Source: Fistularia commersonii
Taxonomy: Eukaryota; Chordata; Actinopteri; Syngnathiformes; Fistulariidae
Assembly: GCA_037954325.1 (NCBI GenBank)
Contig: JBBMNZ010000003.1
Coordinates: 4,780,965-4,844,964, forward strand
Direction of reading: 5' to 3'
Length of the DNA: 64,000 bases
Each line of letters opens with the position of its first letter. The first letter of the stretch is position 1. Below the pieces are notes generated by a model, which searched no databases, was not told where the DNA came from, and saw nothing but the letters and a program-made list of their open reading frames with translations. Positions 26,906 to 39,408 of this stretch are shown here, piece by piece. Position numbers and translations under genes: made by a program.

Positions 26906-27399
26906 CGAAAATTTCAGAGATCCACTTGGAGGTAGTGCCATCTAGAGGTACAATATTTGACCCACAAGAAGTTGGCGTCTCGATATATTTTAGGCATTTA
27001 TGGGAATTGATGAATTAATTATCTGTTTTCTATTTAATTATTTTAATGAATATCAGGGTAGTGTAAATTTGTTTGCAACTCGCAATTACTTTCCAGTTTA
27101 ATACAAGGGATGTTTGGCAAACAGTTAAAAGAGATAATTACATTTCACCTCACAAAGGGAAATCTATTAAAGAAAAATGTTCACTTTTTTCAAAGAAAAC
27201 AGAATTTATGTCTCTCTACATATGATAAAAATGGCTTATTTGGATTTTTTCAACTCCTCCATCATGCACTTTGTTATGCATGTGTCATTTTTTTCCGTCT
27301 CTTTTTTTTAAATGTAATTCATGGAAGCTTCAAATATCTTCAATGCAAGTTTACCCCCCCACCTGCAATCCAAAAATAAAACTATGATAGCAACTTATT

Positions 27400-27564
27400 T
27401 CCTCTAGAAGGCAGCGTTAGATTTTTTACCGTCTGCCTGGCGGACATATATTTGCAGAAGAAGAACTCCGGTGCGCCGCTTGCTAACTCCCGGTTGCAGG
27501 GATCCAACCATCCCCGCATAGTTCTTTGGGTTACCGAAGTATCAGTATCGTCACACTTGTCCTA
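27400..27564 (+). promoter_or_regulatory. yif1b 5' UTR and probable CpG-rich promoter edge
   Basis: Just upstream of the yif1b start the DNA changes from AT-rich to a CG-containing stretch (GTGCGCCGCTTGC, CCCGGTTGCAGGG) that continues into exon 1 and the start of intron 1. No TATA box is evident. This fits a small CpG-type housekeeping promoter. The transcription start cannot be set from sequence alone. Confidence 0.35.
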
Positions 27565-28663
27565 ATGGATTACACCGCGCATCAAGGAGGGTTCAGACAG
27601 CGTAAGTTACGTACGTGATTTTGTCGTTCAAATACATTTTTCAACTAAATAACCGGCGGCTTATACTGTTGGAAACATGACTTGCTAGCTTTCTGTAAAT
27701 CAACGTACACGGAGCCCAGTGGTGCCGTTAGCTTGTTCTATTTTTTCCCCGACCTCGACAGCTAATTACAGCACTGACCAAAAATGTCCAATTATGTCGC
27801 TGGCTCTGTGGCCCTTCAGAGCGTTGGTTAAAATAAATGTTATATTACAGAAATCGTTATCTTCTTGACAATTAACATAGAAGCTAATCGCTGTGTTAAT
27901 TATGCTAATCAGCCAATGTACTCAACAGCATATTAGAGATGCCGAGCTAATGCTAGCTAACTTTACTCTTCCTAAATAGGAGTGTTTCCTAGTTTGTTTT
28001 AATTCCCTTGAAAACAAACATTTAGAATTAATTTAGGAGATACATCTACGCACACAATATTGATACGCTAGCCGCATAATCGAATTACCCTTTTTTGTGT
28101 CTAAATCTTTTAAGACTGATCCAGTAGTTTAGGACCAGGTGATGTTTTACAACGCGTATACATTGTTCAGCTATGAATTGATCTGTAAAGAAGATATTGG
28201 GGTAAATAAATGTTTGTCTGGATTTTTCTTGGTATTATATCACGACTTTGTCACATGGGCTGGGGGATGAAGCTATTTTTTGTCTTCACAGTGGTGTAAT
28301 TTTTCATGTGATTACATTTTTAAGGACGTCAGAATAATTTCTATTCTGGTAGCTGTGCCTCCTATTTATTCACAGACCTAGATTATGCAGTCTGCAATGT
28401 TGCTGCATTGTCACTTTTAAACATATTTAGAATTGATTTAGTTTAACCCAGATGAAGTAAATGTTTGAAGTAAAGTTGACTCCATCAGTAATTTAAAATC
28501 TTTCTTTCTACATTGTTCGACATAGTTAAGTGAATTGCGCTGTCAGACAATGGAACCTTTCACTCCAAAATAAATGGGATTGAAGATGCAATTGTCTATT
28601 CAGAGTGGATCGGAATCAGAAATAAAAGAAATAGAATATAACTATTCTATTATTATATTTTAT

Positions 28664-28709
<46 letters not shown>

Positions 28710-31700
28710 TGTATTCTATGAATAGAAATAGATATAGAATATGATAGGATTTTGCTGGTTTCTTTGTTTTCCATAATAGTTGTGATCATGTTGCTTGCTT
28801 TGCTACTTCTGCTTATCGGTACATGGCTAAAAAGAGATTCATGGTGTGTCATTAATTCCTTTTCATATCTTTCTGCAACTTCCTCCCTTTTCTCCTCCTG
28901 TCATCCCAGAGCCTAATGTGCGTCTTAGAAATAGCTCCATGGACGACTCTGATGGCAACCAGTTGTTCGAGGATACCAGTGGAGTTGGATCAGGATCACA
29001 GCAGGTCTACAGGTAGGATCCCCTTCCATCAGACTCAAAATAGACTAAATATTGACCTGTCTAATCACATTGTATGTACTTAATGTCGGGGGACTTCTCA
29101 GTACAAGATATGCAATCTTTGTTTGTATTTACATAAAAGGTTGTGCATTTTTCTCACATCATATGTCATCCTGTCTTTTGGGGACAGAAACCAACAGACC
29201 GGCCCCCAGGCAGCAGGTTTTCCTGGCCAGGCCATGCTGTCAGACCCCATGTCCAATTTAGCAATGGCTTATGGCAGCTCTTTGGCATCGCAAGGGAGGG
29301 AAATGGTCGATAAGAATGTAAGAATATGAATTTTTTTTTTTTTTTTTTGCTTAAAAAAAAAAACTGGTCGTGTGCTTGTGTTTTTCTGATTTATAAAGTG
29401 TGATTTTAAGGTTATTCTAGAGATGTCTTTTGTTTAATGATTTTTGTTGAATAATTTTTTTTGGCGGAAGTGCACCCTATGAAGTAAGGATCTAATTGTT
29501 CATAACCCATTTGCTCTTTTTTGTATCTTTTGTATACTTCTATTATCCTCTCAATCACATGCCTTGCATTAGGTCTGCGGTTTTTCATGGTTCCATTTTG
29601 CTAAAGCAATCTCTGTAGATTAGCAACAGTGTACAGGAATTTATACCCATTAAATAATAGGCAAATTATTTCCGTTTCATTTAGTGCTATTACAACTGAG
29701 ATAGGCTGCCTCTTTTGCGCTTCACAGTTGGACAGGTTCATCCCAATTTCCAAGCTGAAATACTACTTCGCGGTGGATACCGTATATGTTGGAAAGAAGC
29801 TTGGTCTTCTAGTTTTTCCTTACATGCATGAGGTAGGTTGGCTGACACCTTTTAAATATAAATTCCACTATTAGAAATGCTTCTTATTTACGGTGGGTTA
29901 AGATGAGGGGACCCATGATGCTGTTGTTAATTGGCATACAATTGTAACTGCCTGGGTATTTTAATATTTCCCCATCTTCCAAAAATGCCACAGAGCTCCA
30001 TAGATACCAATATTTCATAATCCAGTAGGTGTCAGTTAGGGAACTACTGTGTCATTTTAGGGAAAATGTATTTTTGTTGTATAATTTAATTTAAAAAAAA
30101 AATGCTTTTTTGCTGTTGGGTGAAATAATTGAGGACTAAGCAAGATTTATGTGATTGATCACATGGGCTGTAGAACTGGGAGGTGAGTTACCAGCAGGAC
30201 ACCCCTGTGGCGCCACGTTTTGATGTAAATGCTCCTGATCTCTACATTCCTGCTATGGGCTTCATTACGTATGTCCTTGTGGCTGGACTGGCCCTTGGCA
30301 CACAAAACAGGTATGTGTTTTTTTTTGATCAGCACAGAACACTTAGCCAATTCTCATTCCTTGAGATTTTTTGCCCTTGACAGAAAAGGGAATCATCTCT
30401 GTGCCCTCAGGTTTTCTCCAGAGCTCCTAGGGGTTCAGGCCAGCTCAGCATTGGTGTGGCTGATCATGGAGGTTCTAGCTGTCCTCCTCTCACTCTACCT
30501 TGTAACCGTAAACACTGATCTCACAACCATAGACCTGCTTGCCTTCTCTGGTTATAAATATGTTGGGTAGGTCTTTCTGTTACTGCTCTCATTTGACATG
30601 GCTGTAACTTAATTAAATTGATGATTCTAAGATTTCAAATGAAAAAGTCAGTCCATGCTCAAGCAAAGTAATTGTGCTTTAAATGTTTTGCTTATATATC
30701 AGTACAGATATTTTGAGCAAATAAATGCACTAATGCATCTTGTTTTTTGTTTGCTTTTTTTTAATGTTTTTTCAGAATGATCGTAGGTGTAATTTCAGGG
30801 CTGTTGTTTGGGAGGCCAGCATACTACCTCTCCTTACTGTGGTGTTGTGCTGCTATATTTGTCTTTATGGTGAGTATCATATGTTGCTAAGAAATCTTAA
30901 ATTGTGTCAAAATTATAAAAACAATATTTAAATCATTACATAGGGATATGTACATCAACTAACTATCATTAACATCAGCTTGTGCAAAACTGAAAGTACC
31001 GTATGTCAGAACAAGTTGGTTCATAAAATGCACTATGACCCATTAGCTTCCTGGTGCAAAGTCACAGAATCAACACAAATATTGTAGTGCAGTGCTGGGG
31101 TCACTTCATACCTCTGGTGCTCTCCAGAGAGGATCAAACATCATTACTTAAATATTCAATACACCTACCACCTTGCAATTTGTAGTTTTTCTGCTTTGAA
31201 TGCTGAACACAAAACCCCCTTTCCTCTTTTTCTGCTAATCTTTGGTAATTTACGATCACTTTTTACAGAGATTTGAAGCTAGAATGTGAGAGGAAGCCTT
31301 TTTCTTGCCAAATGAAAGTGATAACAATCCCAGTTTATGCCGTTGGTTTTCACAGAACCATTAAAGCTTGTATAATGCTGTCCCAATAGGTAAAATTCTG
31401 TGTTTTGGAAGGGACTAGAGACACCTTGATCTTTTTGAATGGGTTCAAAGACTTAGATGGGATGACCTCCGACTTCCATTAAATGGACACAGTTCAAATG
31501 TAAATGCCAAATGAGCTGCAAGCCCTACGCTGACGCAAAGGGCAGCAGCACGAGGTGCTTTTCCATCTTCCAAAGCACAAAAAAACATATGGGAATAAAG
31601 AAAGGAAAAAAGTAGCCAGGAAACAGATAAATTGTAGGTCAGATATGGAAATCCAAAGGGCTCATTGTAAGAGTGATATCACTTCCGTGGTTATTTTCCA

Positions 31701-32801
31701 AAAGCTACTGCGAGGTAAAATGTCCAGTTTTGCTCTCCCTGGAACAAGAATAGATTTTTGGTTTTGCGCAGATCTAATCCTAGGATATCACTGAAAGGAC
31801 TTTGACTTGTTTTTGCAGAATTAGAGATTACTGTAAAAGCTGTTCTTCTGATGCTATACCATCTGGGCACCTTATGAAGCATTTATATTGAAATAGAAGT
31901 AATTAAAACCATAGCGGTATGCATGCATGCGTGTGTGTGTGTGTGGTAGTGTACATACACTAATAATATATGGGTTGTGATTTCTTTGTGTCCCACTTGT
32001 TTGGACAAGTGTTTTTTAAGTATCCAGGGTTTTAATGGAAAATAAGTTTTTTAATGTTGCACCATCGATCTCATAATCTCTGATTACTTTTGCCATAAAT
32101 ATACTGGTAATTGTTTGTATGCACCAGCTGGTATAAACATCCCTCAATGGTTTGTAACAACAATGAAAGCTTAATGTTCATTCATGCCAACTGGAGTGAA
32201 AATCTATTGAAAGAGCTCATCTCTTGTTAACTGGATATAATCTTCTCAGCCTTGAAAAATAAAAAAAGGACATTATTGTCATTCCAGGAAAGTACAGCAC
32301 TTCCATAATATGATTAATGCACATGATCGAAGCAATTAACAAATCAACGTGATCTAATCAGACAGTTTTTTTTTTCCCCTATTCTTAAAACATGTACAAA
32401 GGTTTAATGTTGTTTTTGACATTTCAAAAGGCATAATGACTTTAATATGGCTCAGCTATCATGTTAATTACATTTTGGGATGCCATAGGATTCCATTTTG
32501 AAGGAGTCAACATTTGAGAAAAGAACTTCATACATGGAAATTCACATATCAAGTTATCTGGTGTAGAACAAACACAGGATGACATTTATCGATTTGTGTG
32601 TATGTGTTTGTTGATTAAAGAAAATGTCCTTGTTTCCTTCCTCAGATCCGCACATTGCGACTGAAGTTGCTATCTGAGGCGGCAGCGGAGGGGCGGCTCG
32701 TGAGAGGAGCCAGAAACCAGATGCGGATGTACCTTACTATGTCCATAGCAGCAGCACAACCTATCTTCATGTACTGGCTCACCTACCATCTCATCAGATA
32801 A
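27565..32801 (+). CDS. yif1b: Protein YIF1B (Yip1-interacting factor homolog B), 8 exons
   Basis: Multi-pass membrane protein of the YIF1 family, which pairs with YIPF proteins in ER-to-Golgi traffic; mammalian YIF1B also targets the 5-HT1A receptor to dendrites. CDS exons: 27565-27601, 28910-29012, 29188-29317, 29728-29832, 30174-30310, 30411-30566, 30776-30869, 32646-32801, all GT/AG and phase-consistent, giving 305 aa (human 314). A variable acidic N-terminus carries FEDTSG (as the FDDTS of homologs), then DPMSNLAMAYGSSLASQG, KLKYYFAVDTVYVGKKLGLL and NAPDLYIPAMGFITYVL. Five hydrophobic segments lie near 152-169, 181-205, 210-236, 238-256 and 281-304; the protein ends MYWLTYHLIR as in the family. 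The motif VAPRFDVNAPDLYIP and the RTLRLK...EGRLVRGARNQ region match YIF1B rather than YIF1A. No frameshift or stop is seen, so the gene looks functional. The last intron (30870-32645) is the largest after intron 1. Confidence 0.98.
28667..28707. repeat. (CA)n microsatellite in yif1b intron 1
   Basis: About 20 CA dinucleotides, 200 bases before yif1b exon 2. Confidence 0.95.
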
Positions 32802-33740
32802 AACCAGGAACACGCAGGTTTTTTTTTTGTTTGTTTTTTTTCGTGCGAAAAGCGTACATTGCGTTCTATAAATGCCATTTGACCCAACCAAGAACAAAAT
32901 AAGGTCCTAAAAACACGCACATGGTTTGCAGAAGCAGGACTTGGATGAAAGCACAAACACAGTTGTCTGGGCAATATCCCATCAGTCCCAGGCTTAAAAA
33001 CAGGAAAGACTAGCTTCTTCTTTTGCATGGAGCAGAACAAAATATTCTACAGGAGAAGAGATAAGAGGCTTTCAACGTCTTTTGTCTCACAGCACAACCC
33101 CATTCTCTTTGTATCGCATTTTGTCTTTTTTTTTTTTTTTTACATAATATCCTCACAACATTTGTAGCAGGAACAAGTGGCAAGTGGCTTTAAGTTGTTT
33201 TTCTACTGTGAATTTATTTGTCAAATCTCTTTTTAGGAATATTTCATCGCATATGTTGGTGTATCATGAGTGTTATTGTGCAGGCTTTGCTATGCAAATT
33301 GGCTTTTTTTTTCCAGAAGCGAACGAAAAAAGCACGGTAACCTCACACAAGCCGTCCTGGTCATTTCTAAGAGAAAAAAAAAAAAGCCCAAACAGATGTG
33401 GTGTTTTCTAAGAATACCTGACTTTTTGGCAAGATTGCCAAGTGAGAAATTCACGGCAAGTGTGGACGTTTAGCTGTGTCCAGGCCAATATGTATTTCAC
33501 GTCAGTACGTGTAAGTGAACCACTACTTTGTATGTGCTTTGTTTTTATGTGCTTTACTGCCTGATTATTACTTTTTGAATGGAAGTATCAAAAGTTAAGG
33601 CCACGGTAAAATTAAGGTGTAGCTGCAACAAGGAGCGGTTTACGTAATTTTGATATGCTTTTAAAAGCCGATTAAATTATTTGTTGCTTTTTTTCATACT
33701 GAGAGTCAGATGAAATAAAGAAAGGGAAGAAATGTGAATT
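32802..33740 (+). other. yif1b 3' UTR (extent inferred)
   Basis: Non-coding DNA after the yif1b stop with several T- and A-runs. The first clear AATAAA in good position is at 33714-33719, so the 3' UTR probably ends near 33740. No other gene is seen here. Confidence 0.5.
33714..33719 (+). terminator. Candidate yif1b polyadenylation signal AATAAA
   Basis: A perfect AATAAA hexamer in GATGAAATAAAG, about 910 bases after the stop codon, with T-rich sequence before it and GT-containing sequence after it. Confidence 0.45.
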
Positions 33741-34024
33741 TTGAGTTGTGACAACTGATTTCCCATTGTGAATCCTGATCTATTAATGACTCGTTTTATT
33801 AAGTCAGTATTGTTTCATCAGGCAAGGCCAATTCAGATTTTATTTTTTAAAACCTAAAAATATTTACATCGGAGACAAAAGAAACCTTAGAGATGTGTTT
33901 ACAAATGCACATCACAGTAATTCGGAGTGATTTTCTTTGAGATCGAGATTCTAAACACCAGCCGTTTATAATACCTTTTCGATTAGCTGTGAATACTTTC
34001 ATTGATTCTTTATGTATACTTCTT

Positions 34025-34185
34025 ATTCTGCACTCCAGGCCTCAGGGGGCAGACGCGAGCCTCAGTTGAGGCTCCTCTTACAATTTAGAGCCTCCAATTG
34101 TCCCACTGCATGATTTTCGACTGCGGGAGGAAACTCACTCAGACACATGGAGAACATACAAACTCCACATAAAAAGGCCACCTTC
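34025..34185 (-). repeat. Family-A interspersed repeat, fragment
   Basis: Reverse-orientation fragment. The minus strand gives TATGTGGAGTTTGTATGTTC, GAGTTTCCTCCCGCAG and CATGCAGTGGGACAATTGGA, matching the body of the family. The head and GGAT tail are missing. Confidence 0.55.
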
Positions 34186-34599
34186 TCCCCTCTTGCTATA
34201 TGTGAGTATACAGACTGAAAAATGAACAAAAGAAAACCAGAAAGTATCAAGCTGAAATAATAAGGAAAGTTGCGGGGACCCAGAAGGACATTGTGTTTAT
34301 CAAAATGTATAACATAAATATATGTGAGGGCTCGTAGGAAAGGTGAGATTGTCTCTTAAGTGTAACTTCTGTACCAAGCTGCCCAATACATTTAAGCCAA
34401 TGTAACAATTTACAAGATGTGCTGTTATTGTCTTGATAACCACTGCATGCCTTCACACCATCCTTGCTGTTCTGGCCCAGAAAAGTATCCTGCTATTTTG
34501 TGGTAAGCGAATCATCGAAAATAGTTTTGACTCCAGCATTCAATTCCACCCTTCCTTCACCAGAGGAAGCTGTTGCACTATTAATTCATGCCCTCATGC

Positions 34600-34930
34600 A
34601 GTCCAGCGAGAAGGCCCATAGAGTTTCAGGAGTTTCAGGAGTTTCAGGAGCATTTTCGGAAGCGATTGAGGAAAAGTCCAGTACAATTTCTAGCAAGGGA
34701 AAAAACAAACACACAGTTAATTCCAAAGGGAAAGCGCCAAAATTTCCAACATTGTATTCCGAGGCATCGTATTCACTTGATTGCTTTATTCCAGCACAAT
34801 ATTTTAGTGAGGGGAAAAAAAGAAAAAAAAGCATACAAACCTGATCATTTATTTCACAGTGAAAGCGCCCAAATTTGCAACATCGCTTTCTGAGGCACCA
34901 GAGCTCACTTGATTGCTCGCTTGAACAGCC
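34600..34930. repeat. Decayed tandem duplication, about 114-bp unit
   Basis: Two units start with CCAGTACAATTTCTAGCAAG (34678) and CCAGCACAATATTTTAGTGA (34792). Both continue through a purine-rich stretch to GAAAGCGCC and end in CACTTGATTGCT. The preceding bases carry a short GAGTTTCAG tandem (34620-34650) and a possible third, weaker unit. No protein function is assignable; the open frames here follow the repeat. Confidence 0.5.
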
Positions 34931-36779
34931 TCTGATCAAAATTGAGTCGTTAAACACTCGGTGTGTGTTTGTGGTGTTTTGTTGTTTTTTTTTTTTTCCT
35001 CCACCACCTGTTTGTTATTTTTCCTCATCAGCTCTCTTTAGAGGCTGCTGTTTCTATCTCCCTCTTCTCATTACTTTCATTCATCTCTGCTCATAGTAAA
35101 TTTATACTTGAATCACAGGACAACCTCATCATTTTTAGGATTTTAGCAACTGAATTCAAGTAAAAGGCAGATTAAGAGCGCACAATCTACAAGTCACAAT
35201 CTTACAACAAGTAATTAAAAGACGAGAGGTTCTATTTCAGTTTCATTAATGCTTCCTGACTTGAAAAGCAAATAAAAAATACATAAACTTTAAATTTTTT
35301 TGTGTTGAACAAAAATTTACTTTTTTGTTCGGCATTTAGCAACAATGCATAGCGAATGGATAGTCTCTCTCTCTATATATATGTACTGTTAATAATGTAA
35401 ATGGTAAATATCTAGTTATCTCATTCAATGCTCTGTGGTGGTCGCAGTCATATTTGATGTTTCTATAGCACAATAGCTGCAGAAAGGATCACATAATGTT
35501 TGATTAGAAAACTGCAGCATCCAAAAAAAGGGTCTCAAAGTAGAATTGCTGTTATGGTCAACCCGCAGACCAGCAGCGGTCTTAACTTCACCACTGCACC
35601 ATTTTTTGCCTTGAGATACCTTCTGCTTCTGGCTGAGGGAGGGAAGCTGCAGCAAGGTCTGTCTGCAGCTGCTAGGCTTAAAGCACCGCTGCCGGCTTCC
35701 TTGGAGCTGCCCTACTGGGTTTGCTGGATGGCTTGTTGAAAATATTCTCACCTCAGAAAAATCTGAAATTTCATGTTTTATTGATGTATCTTCATCACAT
35801 ATTATGTGTGCCTCTAGTTTGTCACCCCAGCCAATAACAACAATCCTACTCAAGCTGATCTAACTGGAACTTTCCACTTCTGCGTCCTAAATAATATCTT
35901 GTTCAAGTGCTCTTTGCCATGATAATTTACAATTCAGATAAATTGTAACTATGTGAATGACTTTTTTTCAAGGTTGACCCATAACGTACGCTCTGGCACT
36001 ATATTCACTGTTTGTGAGTTCTAAGCTGCTCTGCCAGTGATGTACTGTACATCCTTGACCGCAACAAAAACACGTTTCTCATGCATTCCCTACTGAACTA
36101 TTGATACATTCCATTAAACTGGGACAAATGATAGCCTTTCTTTCCCTGCTTTCATTTCTGAAATTGTCCTCCCCAGTTTCCACTTTCCCACAATTCGTTT
36201 GTTGATAAAAAACATCACCCCCACCTGAGATTTCACAGCAGCCGCACATCCAAACACGAAGCCACGTGATACAAGCTGCCACACAGTATGCGTGCTCAGT
36301 CCACCCACAAGGATTGCTGTGGGAGGCCCTTCGGCATACAGAAATACAGTAAGACAGCAAGTCACCCACATGTATTTCAATTTTTTTGTACACAAAAGTA
36401 TTACAAGGATAGATGTGACAATTAATTTTCTGTTATTTTAGTATTTTCATTTTTTAAACATACCCAAATATTATGCAAATATTGAATTTATTTACCAAGA
36501 CTATGAATGACAGATTTAATTGTACTGTGTAAATACTTAAATAGATATGTGAAATAATGGTTGTCATGGCTGGTCTTGAACAACCAGTTTTCTGACCTAG
36601 ACTCTTTTCAGTCATCATGTTGAATATACTGTGCAACAACATTAAAAGTTATCACTGTTATGAAGGTGAACTAAATATCAGAGATGCTGTCCTACAAGCA
36701 GAGACTGCAAGAGTAACGAGGGATGTGGCAATTAAAGATCAATTGATGGAACTATTTAAAAAAAAAAAAAGCAAACAGC

Positions 36780-37700
36780 AGAGATCCCCTTCTGCATCCT
36801 CGGGAGGTATTTCAGGGTCACGGGGGTCTCGGCCCTCAACCTGTGCATGTCCAGCAAAGCTGAGTTAGCCTTTAACAGCAGAGAGGTTCTAACTGCAGCT
36901 TCTTGACAACCACAGCCACCTAGGGCTTGTCTCCGCTGCCGTGGGCACCTCCTTAATAGCATTCCGCAGTTGTTTTCGCTCCAGACTGATCTTTTGCAAA
37001 AGGAAGAGCACTGAAGTTGCGGGGTAGCCTAGGAGAGCCAACTTCTATGGGGTTTGAGGCTGTGTGCCATCCTTTGGTTCTGGCCTCGTCCAGGTCCTGG
37101 CACTTGGCCTTAATGAGCTGGTGGGAGATGGCTGTTTTTTCTTCCCAGGCCACTGTTAATTCAGCTAAGATGATTGCCTTTGCACTTCTGGAGAGAAGGA
37201 TCATGGTTGTAGGATGGTCACGAGCACCCCCTGCAAGAAGACCAGCCTCTTCTTGAGGTCCACATGCACCTCCCAGCCAGATGCTAGATGCAGGAGGGAT
37301 GGTGGAGTTGCTTGTGTCTTTGCCTTGGGAGCCTTGCAGCTTTCTGTTTGTTTTTTGGTTCTAGACTCTCTGGAACCGCATGCCTGCCTGGAAAGTCTTC
37401 AAATTATTTGGAGTCGGCAAGCGGTAAGCCACAGTGCATAGCAGAAAGCTCAGCTTGCTCCGGTCTATGCACCAGAGCTCCCTCCAAGACAGCGAGCACT
37501 CCATGGCCTCGTCCCACTGCGTCCTGTGGGCTCGAGAGGCTCGCCCTGCCGCTTTAACATGCCGTTCCTCTTCTTGGCCCTTTGCACCACAAGCTTTCTT
37601 CTCTCTCTGGCGTTGGTTTCGCTCAAACTCTTGCTCCTGTACTTGCTCAGGCTGAGACGCTTCTGACGCTTCTGACACACTGTGCCAGTGATTTCCCGGT
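36780..37700 (-). mobile_element. Relic of an R2-like non-LTR retrotransposon with restriction-like endonuclease
   Basis: Two minus-strand pieces match one widespread fish element annotated elsewhere as R2-type. At 37400-37519: QWDEAMECSLSWRELW followed by LSFLLCTVAYRLPTPNNL, the segment after the reverse transcriptase thumb. At 36953-37250: VDLKKRLVFLQGVLVTILQP in one frame, then AELTVAWEE, HQLIKAKCQDLDEA and NPIEVGSPRL in another, which is the PD-(D/E)xK endonuclease region; then LRNAIKEVPTAAETSPRWLW (about 36910-36970). The zinc-knuckle segment expected between the pieces is deleted, and there are frameshifts and stops, including at the endonuclease PD motif. It is a dead copy. Confidence 0.7.
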
Positions 37701-39240
37701 GCCTCCAGTATGCTTCACCGCTTCCTGCGGTTCCCGTTTCCTACCACAGTCAGTGGTATTTCCTGTGAGCCAGACTTTCTCATCCTTGGATGGGAGCGCT
37801 TGTACAAGCTGCCTTTGCTTTGGCGGACTTAACTTCTCCTGCAACTGAAGCAAATGGTAAATGGAGACCTTTAAAGACCTTTCATAGAGGTTGACCCAAC
37901 TAAAACCCATTTTAACCTACTATGCACTCTCTCTTTCTCTCTAACAGCATAAAAAGTTACTACAGCTATTATCATTATTTCTTTTTTTTTTCTTTCTTAA
38001 GCCTTTTTAACGTATTCCGAAGGGAAAGTAAGGAACAAGAAACTCACACTTACATTTTTTTCCTGACTGTCAGCCACTGATTATGATATTTGAATCCGAT
38101 GCAGTATATTCGTCAATTTAACAGAAAACTTTAAATATTTCCTATTACCAATATATTTTGTTACAATGACCAAAAATACTGCGGAGGCAAACAATCATGA
38201 AATTGTAATGTTTTAAAACTCTTTGCCACATTGTCATACAGTATAGTATATAAAGGCCTTTCATTGTTTTTGCATTATTAAGTGACTATGTGTTGTCAGA
38301 TATTACATATAAGAAACCACCGGTTGGTAAGTACCTCAAAACTGTGTATAATCTGATCATACTTTAATGAATAATTGGTTTTAAAAGGGAATGACAAAGT
38401 GATACTCGATTTGTTTACCCACTAAGGATTATCCCACAGAATGTTCCCTTCCCCGTATGTTATGTTGTTTCCTTTAATTACCCCTGCTGATATCCATACA
38501 CAGTAATAACCAAAATTGAACATAATCTCAAGATACATGACGGTGCTTAATCCACTTTGCATTTCAAGTACAAGGTCCTCCTCACCAACAGCCTGTCAGC
38601 ATTTGGAAGGCTAATCAGAGAACTCACCAGGAACACGAGGTGATCAAATTACTTTTGATCAAAGTTCCATTATCAGGATGACACATATGTTACCTGCTGA
38701 ATAAGAACAAACACTTTTGCTCTGTTGCCATATTACCAACCTGCATCTGTGTCCTTGATGGGGACATTTTGGACAAGCAGTAGAGCAAAACGTGATCGCC
38801 GGACCAAAATTTTCTTCTCCTACTAATCTGTTCTTTGGGAAATAGACAGCTCAGAGTTTAGACCATCCGGCTCTGTCCCAATGGACTCTGTCTTGCTCGG
38901 TTACATAACCATCCCCCCGCTGCATTATCTTGTCAGATACTCTGCATTTTAGATTAGAAATCACACTAACAATAATGCATAATAATAGCAGTCCAACGGT
39001 GATCCCTTTGATATTTATTTCTGTATTATAAATGAGTTCCTTGATCAAATTTAGATATTAAGAAGTTTCATTACTGGTTTAACATCTGTCAATAGTTAAT
39101 TTATTCTCATATGTGAATTCTTTGTAGAATGATTGTGTGGTTTAGACAATCAACCATATGAGCATTTTGTCTTACATCCATTTTTAATTTTATTCTATTT
39201 TATTACGCTAAACATAGGACACAGTAATTGCAGTCTAATG
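37701..39240. other. Intergenic upstream of alpi; no gene seen
   Basis: 37701-37910 may belong to the R2-like relic, but the frames there match nothing I know. The remainder is AT-rich without repeats or exons; alpi enhancers could lie here, and none can be identified. Confidence 0.5.
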
Positions 39241-39408
39241 CCATAAATTTGCCAGGCCTAAGGGTCATTACACATTTATGACTTGCTGTTAAAGATGACT
39301 GACAGCCGATGCGGCTGGAGACAAGGATTATTTTAGACAAGCAGGTGATCAGTGTGGAGGTTAGAGGAGCCTGTCCTTTACCTTAACACGGACAAGATTT
39401 TGACAAGA
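39241..39408 (+). promoter_or_regulatory. alpi proximal promoter / 5' UTR with Cdx-like sites
   Basis: The 168 bases before the alkaline phosphatase ATG contain TTTATGAC (39275-39282) and CCATAAA (39241-39247, TTTATGG on the other strand). Both resemble the Cdx homeobox consensus, and mammalian intestinal alkaline phosphatase is a known Cdx target. No TATA box is evident. Such short sites are common in AT-rich DNA, so this is suggestive only. Confidence 0.25.

Larger units (their letters stand above)
33741..36779. other. Intergenic; decayed repeats, one unassigned frame
   Basis: Contains a family-A fragment and the decayed 114-bp duplication. A 142-aa minus-strand frame at 35425-35853 has no recognisable domain, and no conserved splice context is seen. 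Confidence 0.55.

Noticed and set aside
34464..34957. Overlapping frames of 101-126 aa with VSGVSGVSG or EFQEFQEF repeats
   Set aside because: Arise from the decayed tandem duplication and the GAGTTTCAG repeat; no protein family fits.
35425..35853. 142-aa minus-strand frame
   Set aside because: No recognisable motif, no exon-like boundaries, and the other strand is equally open. Kept as intergenic.
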